DNA of 64,000 nucleotides, from the NCBI RefSeq assembly GCF_000277815.2, contig NC_018469.1, positions 62,001-126,000 of the forward strand, given 5' to 3'. A model generated the notes under the pieces. The model was not told the DNA's origin. It did not search any database and saw only the letters and a program-made list of their open reading frames with translations. Shown one piece after another: positions 44,699 to 53,005 of the stretch (position 1 is its first letter; every line of letters starts with the position of its first letter). The stretch comes from Encephalitozoon hellem ATCC 50504 (lineage: Eukaryota > Microsporidia > Unikaryonidae). A program made the translations under genes and the position numbers.

Positions 44699-46231
44699 AT
44701 GTTTATTTTGCATCTTGTGTTTGGTTTATGCACCACGTCTCTTGAGAGGGCCCTACTAGAACAGGGAGATATGGAGAGAGCCATCCATCTCTGTGAGGCA
44801 AGGGAAGGGCCTCTGGACTACTTCTACAGCTACTTTGTCAAGAAGGTGTTTATGGGAAAGCCCGAAGAAGCTCTTCTTGACATAGCTGGGTCAGACAACT
44901 ACAAGGATGCCAGGAATATTGTTCTTGGGATGATGTCGATAGAGTCGGGCAGCACAAACGAAAAGGCAAAGCTTGGTGCAGATCTGCTCTGGAGTGTGGC
45001 AGTGAGGGTTTCTAGAAAGTATCTAAAGAACCCCCACGTGTTTCTTTCTGCAGATGCCTTTGAGAGGCTTGAGAAGAACTTCCTGACAAAAAGAGGAATT
45101 GAAAACATAGTTACGATGGTTTACTCTGGGGATGATGTGTCTGCAAGATTCTTCTTGTCACTACTGGACAACCGTAAGATATACATTGGAGACCACGTCG
45201 ACGTGATAGAGTTTCTTGCAAAGAATGGATATGCAAGGGCATTTGGGTACCTTGGGGAGATATACTATCACGGGATTGGGGTGAAAAGGTCTCTGGACCA
45301 AGCCATGTATTTTTTTTCGAGAGGCAGGGAAATGCAAGACACGGTGGGAGCATGCGGCGTGGGAAAGGTACTGATGTCGAACGAGTATAGGGATTACAAG
45401 AATGCAAAGTCTGCTCTATCGTTGGCAAACAGGCTTGGGCAGTCTGGAGAGGCCGAATATCTGATGTATCTACTCATGAGCCGAAAACCGGAGAACATGC
45501 ATCGAGCTGTTCCCCACATGGATTCTGCGCTCATGTATGGGTATCTTCCTGCGATATGCAAAGATGGGATTAACTACTACATAAACGGGCAATATGCCAA
45601 TGCCTGCATCCGATTCCATCCGATCATGGACTACACCGACATCGTATACGGCCTAAGAAAAAGGGCCGAGGCAAGCTTTATATCTCGGGAATACAGGCAG
45701 TGTGCGATAGCACTTCTCATGTGTGTGGAGCTCGGGTCCGTCTCCTCGATAAGAAATGCAATATATGTCCTTCGAAGGCACTCGGTTTTCAAAAGGCAAG
45801 AGGAAATACTTTTTGAGCTGTATATGAAACTCCTTAGGAAAGGAGATCAGGACGTCATGAACAGGATAGGCGATGCCTACTTCTATGGCACCGGGGTTGA
45901 AAGGTCGCATGAAGATGCATTTGCGTTCTACATATCTGCATCTCTTGCCCGGGATCCCGAAGGATGCTACAACGTCAGTTACATGTACGAGCATGGATAC
46001 GGGGTAAGGAAGAGCTTTCTGCTTGCCTACAAGTACATCCTCAAGATTAGTCCCACGGACGACATGTATCTCCTTCTCCTGTATACACACATTAGACTTT
46101 TCTCGAAGCTCGCTGCACACATTTTGCTTAACAAGTACTCGATCTCGGTGTGTATAGGAGCATTGGCAATAAGAAGAATGTATATTTCCAAGAAAACAGC
46201 ATCGAACGAGCCAAGGGACCGGAAGAGTTGA
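44699..46231 (+). CDS. HRD3: HRD3/SEL1L-like ER-associated degradation factor
   Basis: 510 aa. Short signal peptide (~1-13). Several Sel1-like repeats: GYLGEIYYHGIGVKRSLDQA (~180-205), IGDAYFYGTGVERSHEDAFA and MYEHGYGVRKSFLLAYKY. Fits Hrd3, the lumenal partner of the Hrd1 E3 ligase; a C-terminal hydrophobic stretch could be the anchor. Start GAGGGCTAATG. Another Sel1-repeat protein is possible. The 230 bp between SmE and this gene shows no gene. Confidence 0.7.
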   Translation: MFILHLVFGLCTTSLERALLEQGDMERAIHLCEAREGPLDYFYSYFVKKVFMGKPEEALLDIAGSDNYKDARNIVLGMMSIESGSTNEKAKLGADLLWSVAVRVSRKYLKNPHVFLSADAFERLEKNFLTKRGIENIVTMVYSGDDVSARFFLSLLDNRKIYIGDHVDVIEFLAKNGYARAFGYLGEIYYHGIGVKRSLDQAMYFFSRGREMQDTVGACGVGKVLMSNEYRDYKNAKSALSLANRLGQSGEAEYLMYLLMSRKPENMHRAVPHMDSALMYGYLPAICKDGINYYINGQYANACIRFHPIMDYTDIVYGLRKRAEASFISREYRQCAIALLMCVELGSVSSIRNAIYVLRRHSVFKRQEEILFELYMKLLRKGDQDVMNRIGDAYFYGTGVERSHEDAFAFYISASLARDPEGCYNVSYMYEHGYGVRKSFLLAYKYILKISPTDDMYLLLLYTHIRLFSKLAAHILLNKYSISVCIGALAIRRMYISKKTASNEPRDRKS

Positions 46232-46392
46232 TGGCCTGTGTTCTTTGCAATAATAAAGCGTTAGATGTTTGTTTTCAACCGAAGAAGAGGAGCGCCTCTG
46301 GTGTAACTTCGTTACTGAGTCGATAGCGCGGATTCTCCACGGTTCTTAGGTTACAAGGGGAAGTTGCAACTATGAAATGGAAAGACAGTGCT

Positions 46393-46908
46393 TTAATACC
46401 AATAAGCATCAAACTGGAAGCCCTCAGTAGGCTCCGCAAGCTCGATATTCTCGACTTTACTTTTGTAGCATCTTCCTTGCTGAAAGCTAAGTCTCTTCTT
46501 TATTCTGATGTCTGTCGGGAAGCCAACACCTCTATAAAGGATGGACACAGGCGGAAGTTCGTCGCCCGAGAAATCCGCCTGAAGATATCCCACGACATGA
46601 AAGTTTCTGTCTCCACATACTGCAGAATATGTCTTCTTTATCAGAGGACTGCCTGCCAGAAGTTGCTTGTACATGAGAAAGACGCCTTGGACTCTCGATG
46701 GAGACCAGGCCATGTTGTCTGTCCATCTTCTGATTGTACTTTCTTCCTCGCAGTATACAAATATGCTTCCGTGGCGGATCTGCTTTCTTTCTCTGGGCGT
46801 GAGCCTACGTTGGACCCTTGGCATAAGGCCTCTTCTGGCCAGGTCTATCAGAACGAGGCAATCTGACTCATTCTCCATCCTACCATAAAAGGACTCTATG
46901 CTCGGCAT
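46393..46908 (-). CDS. WOPR-domain transcription regulator (Gti1/Pac2 family)
   Basis: 171 aa, essentially a bare WOPR box. First half: DCLVLIDLARRGLMPRVQRR, RHGSIFVYCEEESTIRRWTD and WSPSRVQGVFLMYKQL; second half: SPLIKKTYSAV and HVVGYLQADF. These match the fungal WOPR family (Wor1, Ryp1, Gti1, Pac2), DNA-binding switches of morphology and differentiation. Fungal members are far longer. An opposite-strand frame of similar length is a shadow. Confidence 0.85.
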   Translation of the reverse strand: MPSIESFYGRMENESDCLVLIDLARRGLMPRVQRRLTPRERKQIRHGSIFVYCEEESTIRRWTDNMAWSPSRVQGVFLMYKQLLAGSPLIKKTYSAVCGDRNFHVVGYLQADFSGDELPPVSILYRGVGFPTDIRIKKRLSFQQGRCYKSKVENIELAEPTEGFQFDAYWY

Positions 46909-47043
46909 GGATGTTCTGGGATGTGCTTGGCTGGTCTGCCAATTGGGTCAACCTTATTCGGAAGAATGCAGATGACAAGCCTCATGATTAGTTATGACTA
47001 GAATGGCAAAAAATAAGCATGAGGAATGCTGGCAGGGCAAAAA

Positions 47044-47114
47044 TGGAGTTGCCAGGAATCGAACCCGGGCCAACTGCGTGCAAAGCAGGTATCATTCCAC
47101 TAGACCACAACCCC
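47044..47114 (-). tRNA. tRNA-Ala (anticodon TGC)
   Basis: 71 nt, no intron. Acceptor GGGGTTG pairs with CAACTCC through G3-U70, the alanine identity pair, with A73. Anticodon loop TTTGCAC gives TGC. T loop GGTTCGATTCC. Followed on its strand by TTTTT. Confidence 0.95.
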
Positions 47115-47193
47115 TCGCACCCATCCCCATCCCCCGCCACATCGTGTCTCCATCGCCCTCCCTAAAGCAAGAATTTCTTATGCCCATGGTAGA

Positions 47194-47673
47194 ATGTCTA
47201 GGCCGCTTAAAGCTGATGAGTCCCATGTTCACAAAATAATCGGATCAAAGGTAGGACTGGAGGAAGTCGAGGGGATCGAGGACGCATCCATCATCACCAA
47301 AAACATAAAGTACTCCATAGAAAGACCTATGGTTTACAAGATAAAGGGAACTGAGTCTCTTCTTATACTTGGAAGCCAAGGAAGGCCTATGGATCTCGAC
47401 AAGCTCAGGAAGATGTACGAAGACAGCATCAGAGGCGCCAAGGACCAGGGCAACGAAATCACAGGGTTGTACAGCGAGATTACTAGCGACCAGGAGGGTG
47501 AAGATAAAAATGAACTGCCCCAGGCTTCCCACGAAACTACAGACGAGAGGATATCTGAAGAGGATATAAAGCTGATTAGCTCACAGATAAAAGCCTCGAG
47601 AGAGGAGATAATCAGCGCACTTGTCGAATCTAACTATGATGTTGTTGATGCAATGATGAAATTAACTAAGTAA
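47194..47673 (+). CDS. EGD2: Nascent polypeptide-associated complex alpha subunit
   Basis: 159 aa. NAC domain (~28-75; DASIITKNIKYSIERPMVYK, LLILGSQGRPMDLD), a short acidic linker, and a C-terminal UBA domain (~115-158; SEEDIKLISSQIKASREEII ... NYDVVDAMMKLT). Ribosome-bound chaperone with NAC-beta. Start ATGCCCATGGTAGAATG; slightly shorter than yeast Egd2 (174 aa). Confidence 0.93.
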   Translation: MSRPLKADESHVHKIIGSKVGLEEVEGIEDASIITKNIKYSIERPMVYKIKGTESLLILGSQGRPMDLDKLRKMYEDSIRGAKDQGNEITGLYSEITSDQEGEDKNELPQASHETTDERISEEDIKLISSQIKASREEIISALVESNYDVVDAMMKLTK

Positions 47674-47690
47674 AGCATCGTCTTTTATTC

Positions 47691-48644
47691 TTAGAGTGCT
47701 ATTTCTGGAACATACACGCTGTAAAACTTTCCACGCAAAGTGTTGTAATGGTTTCTTCTAATTGGATCTAGCCTTATGATTCTTTCTATCATATCGGCTC
47801 TCTTTGCTTCCTCCCTCGTGTAGTCTAGAAGTGTTAACAATGCACCGAGGCACTCAGGCTCAAGCTCAAGGATCTCATGCACAAATCTAAAGTCTTCGTT
47901 TCCAGGGGAGAAGTCTACAGCCCTTCCATTCATCACCACTCTGCATCTCTCAAGAGCCTCAGCCACTCCCTCTACTGCAACGATCCTTGTGTAAAGCTCG
48001 GAAACTATTGTTTTTCTGGTGTTGCCTGCTTCAAAGGTAATCTCTCCACAGAAAGGCTTCGAAAATCTGATCTCAAGACGGCCTCTGTATCCCCTAATGT
48101 ACAGCCCGTTCTCCATCCTCTTCCTTTCCCTCCACAAATAGAAGTATTCCCAGCATGTCGGATCCAGAGGATCTGTATATATAATAGAAAGAGGGTCTTC
48201 TGAGCACGAGTGGTGTAGGTACGAGTAGTTGAACAGGTCTCTTACTGGCCTGGTGTTAAGAATGGCCATTCTGTAGTTCCAGCAGTGAAAGTTTCTTGGA
48301 TCCGACTCGAGAAGAAGCTTTGTAAGAAAGTCCTCCCTATCGAGGTATTTCTCCCTCTGCACCTGGAAGCTTTTCATCATGAACTTCCTGTGGTACCAGG
48401 CCTGGTAGGACTTGGGGTCATTTCTTAAAGAGTTCTCGCAAACCTTGAGCTGGTCCTTGAAGTCTGAAGGATTCGCCAAGAGATGCTCCTTAAGTTTGTT
48501 CCACGAGAAGTAGTCGTCTGAAACCATCTGTACAATTTCCTTATGCTTCCCGACCGACTCCTCCTGCAACTTCAGCTTTAGGATCTTATCCAATGCATCT
48601 TTGTCGTCGGTGTATTCTCCCTCCTCGACATTGTGTATAATCAT
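47691..48644 (-). CDS. BET4: Rab geranylgeranyltransferase alpha subunit (BET4)
   Basis: 317 aa. Prenyltransferase-alpha repeats: DPKSYQAWYHRKFMM, DPRNFHCWNYRM and DPTCWEYFYLWR, with the tail DPIRRNHYNTLRGKF (DPMR..Y-like). Together with BET2 it prenylates Rab proteins presented by REP. The family also contains the farnesyl/GGT-I alpha subunit; Bet4 is favoured because of DPRNFHCWNYR. Start CAATCCCCAGATG. Confidence 0.85.
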   Translation of the reverse strand: MIIHNVEEGEYTDDKDALDKILKLKLQEESVGKHKEIVQMVSDDYFSWNKLKEHLLANPSDFKDQLKVCENSLRNDPKSYQAWYHRKFMMKSFQVQREKYLDREDFLTKLLLESDPRNFHCWNYRMAILNTRPVRDLFNYSYLHHSCSEDPLSIIYTDPLDPTCWEYFYLWRERKRMENGLYIRGYRGRLEIRFSKPFCGEITFEAGNTRKTIVSELYTRIVAVEGVAEALERCRVVMNGRAVDFSPGNEDFRFVHEILELEPECLGALLTLLDYTREEAKRADMIERIIRLDPIRRNHYNTLRGKFYSVYVPEIAL

Positions 48645-48720
48645 CTGGGGATTGGTTTCTTTTCTCTAGAGATTCATCATCTTGGATGTGTTGGCCTCGA
48701 ATAAAGTACCCTTTGACAAG

Positions 48721-50199
48721 ATGGACAGGATCGAGAGATTTTTGGGGAGAAGGCCTATGAAGAACTGCCGCAAAGTCAAGTCCGAGGGGAAGGAGTTCCT
48801 GATTACTAAGAAGGATGTGAAGCTCATAAGAAGCTACAAGAAGAGTGTGTGTATGGATCCCGATGTCGATCTGTATAGGCCGTTGAATCTCAGCTTCAGC
48901 AGAAAGACTATGGATGAAGGCATGGAGACGAGAAGGAGGGTAGCGGCGCCCCAAGGAAGAAAGAGGCCCAAAAAGGAAAGACGGCATAGCGGGAGGAAAG
49001 TGCCAGAGAGCAGAGACAGGAATGAGATTGTCGACATATGGGAAGAAGAGGGTCTTGAGGATCTAAACGATTACGAGCAAGACATATTTGTGAAGGCCGG
49101 AGATGCGTATACAGGGCCGGTGGAGAAGCTGGAATATAGAAAAGAGGATCTCCAGAGCGATCTGAGGAGAGTTTACCTAAGACTCTATGAGCCAAGGGAG
49201 GGGAAGAGCTACAGGTTGAAAGATCTGATCAAGGAGCTACCCAGACCAGAAACTCTAAGGCCGTTTCCGGAAGAGATTGGTCTTTCTTTTAAGTTTGAAA
49301 GGCTTGGGCCTGTCGGCGTCAGCCAGGACTTCAAGATGTTTGGTGTGGGAGAAGGAAATAAGCTGTGCATTTATGAATTTAGGAGCTTTGTGAAGGTGAA
49401 ACACGTTGTCTTTGACTCTGAGATCAGGAAGATCATGTTTGCAAAGGGAGAGACTATATGTGTGTTGCTGGCGAACAGCGCTATATGTATTGTGAATGAT
49501 GTCTTTGGAGGAGAACTTCCCGACGGCCAGAAGTCTTTCTTCTATCAGGAGTTTCCCGTGTGGAGCAGGAAGGGGCCTGGGGAAGATGCTGTGAGTAGCT
49601 GCACATGTACTGTGATAAGGATGGAGGGGAAGATAAACGACATGGATGCACACCACGATGGACGGTATGTAAATGTGGTCTGTGGAAAGAAGGCCATGGT
49701 ATACGACCTTAAGGAAAGAAAGGGGTTGGAGATACTAAGAGTCCGGGGAGTGGCACCTCTCAAGGCAAAGTTTCACAAGTCTCTGGACACGGTCATCATT
49801 TCCACAACAAGCTCGTTGATAGTGTATGACCTTGCGTCTAAAAAGATAGTGAGGGAAGCAAAGGAGTTTTCGTTTGTCCTTGATTTCTTTAGCATTTCGG
49901 ACGATGTGGTTGTGCTGGTGAATAACTTGAACAAAATAATTCTGTATGACTGGACGAACAACAGTGTAAAAAGAAGCATGCTTCAAGAGGACGTGGGGAT
50001 GGAGGTGGTCCAACACAGAAGGTTCAATCTCATGTGTGTCTCGTATCCCACGGAGATGATTGTTTTCTACAACGATGTGAGAAATGATCTAGTTGTCCCT
50101 GTCAAGAGGATTCCTGGAAAGTATAGAAACGTTTTGTTCCATCCCCATCTTCCCTGGCTGTATGGGGCCAGTGGAAACAAGGTGTGTGTGTTTACATAA
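48721..50199 (+). CDS. ERB1: ERB1/BOP1 ribosome biogenesis factor
   Basis: 492 aa from the ATG at 48721 (TACCCTTTGACAAGATG). Basic/acidic N-terminus (BOP1NT-like, ELPRPETLRPFPEEIGLSFK), then a WD40 propeller ending HPHLPWLYGASGNKVCVF. YPTEMIVFYND and PVKRIPGKYRNVLFHP match Erb1. PeBoW-complex member needed for 27S pre-rRNA processing. Yeast Erb1 is 807 aa. Confidence 0.82.
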   Translation: MDRIERFLGRRPMKNCRKVKSEGKEFLITKKDVKLIRSYKKSVCMDPDVDLYRPLNLSFSRKTMDEGMETRRRVAAPQGRKRPKKERRHSGRKVPESRDRNEIVDIWEEEGLEDLNDYEQDIFVKAGDAYTGPVEKLEYRKEDLQSDLRRVYLRLYEPREGKSYRLKDLIKELPRPETLRPFPEEIGLSFKFERLGPVGVSQDFKMFGVGEGNKLCIYEFRSFVKVKHVVFDSEIRKIMFAKGETICVLLANSAICIVNDVFGGELPDGQKSFFYQEFPVWSRKGPGEDAVSSCTCTVIRMEGKINDMDAHHDGRYVNVVCGKKAMVYDLKERKGLEILRVRGVAPLKAKFHKSLDTVIISTTSSLIVYDLASKKIVREAKEFSFVLDFFSISDDVVVLVNNLNKIILYDWTNNSVKRSMLQEDVGMEVVQHRRFNLMCVSYPTEMIVFYNDVRNDLVVPVKRIPGKYRNVLFHPHLPWLYGASGNKVCVFT

Positions 50200-50269
50200 G
50201 TGGCAGGGCTGCTGATCATGGGCGAAGAGGGGTATCCCTCTGCGTGAGTTGGGTGAACGGCTTATAAGC

Positions 50270-50752
<483 letters not shown>

Positions 50753-50854
50753 AACTCATCCTTGGTTTTATTTTATTGTTTTGAGTGGCTAATGCAGTTT
50801 ACTATGTAAGTTCTGCCGATGGAGGAAATCGTGTGAAAAGCTATACCCTAGCGA

Positions 50855-52891
50855 ATGGTCCGAATCAAGATAAGCGGGGTTCCTATTGATATGCCTTTTG
50901 AGCCGTATCCTGCACAGATAGTCACGATGACAAAGCTCATATCCTGCCTAATGACAGGAACAAGCGGGCTGGTTGAGAGCCCGACGGGGACGGGGAAGAG
51001 CCTGTCGATACTGTGTGCTGTGCTAGGATACAATGAGCATCTGAAGAAAGGGATCGGAGGTTGCAGTGCCAAGAGAAGAGAAGGTGGAGGGCAGAAGGGA
51101 GAGGAGGCAAAGGAAGAGAAGCTGAAGATAATTATATGTTCGCGTACGCACAAGCAGCTTGACCAGCTGATTGATCAGTTGAGGAAGACTCAGTACAGGC
51201 CTAGGATCTCCATACTGGCAAGCAGGAGCCAGTATTGTATATCTCCGAAGCTTGGGGATGTTGCAGACAAGAACACAGGATGTAATGAGCTGGTGAAAAG
51301 CGGGAGCTGTGCATATTTCACTGGAAAGGATAGGCTTGCAAAAAGAGTCGGGGACAGGATCTTCGACATAGAGGAGCTGAAGGGGGAGGGGCGAAGATGT
51401 GGTGGATGCCCCTACTATGCATCCAGGATTCTGAATGAGGATGCAGAGGTTATATTTGCACCATACAACTACCTTATTGACCCAAGGATAAGGGGGAACA
51501 CGGGAATCAGCCTTGAGAACAGTGTGGTGATTGTGGATGAGGCGCATAACATAGAAGATGTGTGCAGGTCGTCTGGGTCGATTGAGCTTGGGTCGCGGAC
51601 CATAGAGATAATACAAAACGAGATTCTTGGTGCCGTGAAGAGAAGTGGGATACTAGGGGAGGTCAAGCTAGACTTCATTAACCTGATGGATTTCTTCAAG
51701 AAGCTTCGAGAGGGTGCGGAAAGCACCGACGAGTTTGACAGAGACACATTTGGGGGGAAGCTTCGGATAAGAAAAGGAAGGGATATAAAGGACGAGCTTG
51801 AGAGGATGGGGATAGGTAAGGAGTTTGTCTTGAAGATCAAGAATTCGATATACGCGATTCAGAAGAATGAAGAGGCAAAGGACCTGCTGAATGTGAGCAC
51901 GTTTCACATACTAGAGGGTCTTGACTCTGTCTTGTCTGCGATTCACTTTAGTGGTTGTGATGCATATTCATTTGTATTCCATAAGGTGAGCGACGAGAAT
52001 ATAAGGAACTCAAGATCATCAAAGTTTTCTTACAACTTCTGGCTTCTCGATGCTGGATACACGTTCCGGTCGTTTGTGGGCAAGGTTAGGTCTGTTGTAC
52101 TTTTGTCTGGAACATTGACGCCGTTTTCTTCGTTTTCGTCCGAGCTAGGACATGAGTTTGCTCATTCGATTGTCGCACCTCACCTGATCACACAAAAGCA
52201 AGTGTTTGTGTCTTGTATAAAGAAGGGGCATCTGGCGAGGGAGCTTACGGGGACGTATGGAGTTTCTGACACGCCTCAGTATCTGGACCAACTTTTGAGG
52301 ATCATAGTGGATGTGTCGAATAAGATCAAAGGCCACGGAGGGACGCTTGTGTTTGTTCCGAGTTATAGCTTCCTAGAGAACCTGCAGAAGAGGATGGGCG
52401 GGGGAGCTTCTGGGATATTGATTGAGCCGAAGAGCGGAGCAGGAAACGAATTTGAGAAGGTGATGAAAAGATACAAGAACAGAATAGCAACGAAGCAGAG
52501 CGCTATATTTATGTGTGTTTATAGAGGAAAGGCAAGCGAAGGGATAGACTTCAAGGATTCTTTTGCAAGAGCCGTTATTGCGGTTGGAATTCCGTACCCG
52601 AGTCTCCATGACCCACAAGTAGAGCTCAAGAAAGAGTTTAACGACAGATACAAGAGCTTTAACGGACGGCTTTGGTATGAGGCCCAGGCATTCCGAGCAG
52701 TGAACCAGGCACTTGGGAGGGCGATTAGGCACAAGGACGACTGGGGAGTAGTAATGCTTCTTGACAACAGGTATTCCGAAAAGAGAGTACAAAGCCATTT
52801 GTCTAAGTGGGTTACTGAGAACATTAGGGTCTATGACTCGTACGATGGATGTGTCTCCGAGCTTTCTGGATTTCTGTCTTCGATTAAATAG
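50855..52891 (+). CDS. FANCJ/RTEL1-type XPD-family DNA helicase
   Basis: 678 aa, superfamily 2 helicase with an Fe-S cluster. Q-like ISGVPIDMPFEPYPAQ, motif I ESPTGTGKS (~41-49), motif Ia IICSRTHKQLDQL, cysteines for the 4Fe-4S site (GCNELVKSGSCAYF, CGGCPYYASR), motif II DEAH, motif V RGKASEGIDF and VI QALGRAIRHKDDWG. The stretch VELKKEFNDRYKSF and WYEAQAFRAVNQALGR is nearest to FANCJ; RTEL1 and Chl1 are alternatives. 5'-3' helicase in repair and replication. Start ACCCTAGCGAATG. Confidence 0.88.
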   Translation: MVRIKISGVPIDMPFEPYPAQIVTMTKLISCLMTGTSGLVESPTGTGKSLSILCAVLGYNEHLKKGIGGCSAKRREGGGQKGEEAKEEKLKIIICSRTHKQLDQLIDQLRKTQYRPRISILASRSQYCISPKLGDVADKNTGCNELVKSGSCAYFTGKDRLAKRVGDRIFDIEELKGEGRRCGGCPYYASRILNEDAEVIFAPYNYLIDPRIRGNTGISLENSVVIVDEAHNIEDVCRSSGSIELGSRTIEIIQNEILGAVKRSGILGEVKLDFINLMDFFKKLREGAESTDEFDRDTFGGKLRIRKGRDIKDELERMGIGKEFVLKIKNSIYAIQKNEEAKDLLNVSTFHILEGLDSVLSAIHFSGCDAYSFVFHKVSDENIRNSRSSKFSYNFWLLDAGYTFRSFVGKVRSVVLLSGTLTPFSSFSSELGHEFAHSIVAPHLITQKQVFVSCIKKGHLARELTGTYGVSDTPQYLDQLLRIIVDVSNKIKGHGGTLVFVPSYSFLENLQKRMGGGASGILIEPKSGAGNEFEKVMKRYKNRIATKQSAIFMCVYRGKASEGIDFKDSFARAVIAVGIPYPSLHDPQVELKKEFNDRYKSFNGRLWYEAQAFRAVNQALGRAIRHKDDWGVVMLLDNRYSEKRVQSHLSKWVTENIRVYDSYDGCVSELSGFLSSIK

Positions 52892-53005
52892 ACAAGGTTT
52901 TTTAAATGGTTCTCCTATGTCCTGAGGAAGCACATTGTTTTTCTAGATTTTTCCGGTAGATTCTGGGGAGACGAAAATATTTAACCACCAATTCCCTAGC
53001 AATTA

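Noticed and set aside
46372..46866. 164-residue plus-strand frame opposite the WOPR gene
   Set aside because: The minus strand carries the clear WOPR motifs, so the plus frame is a shadow.
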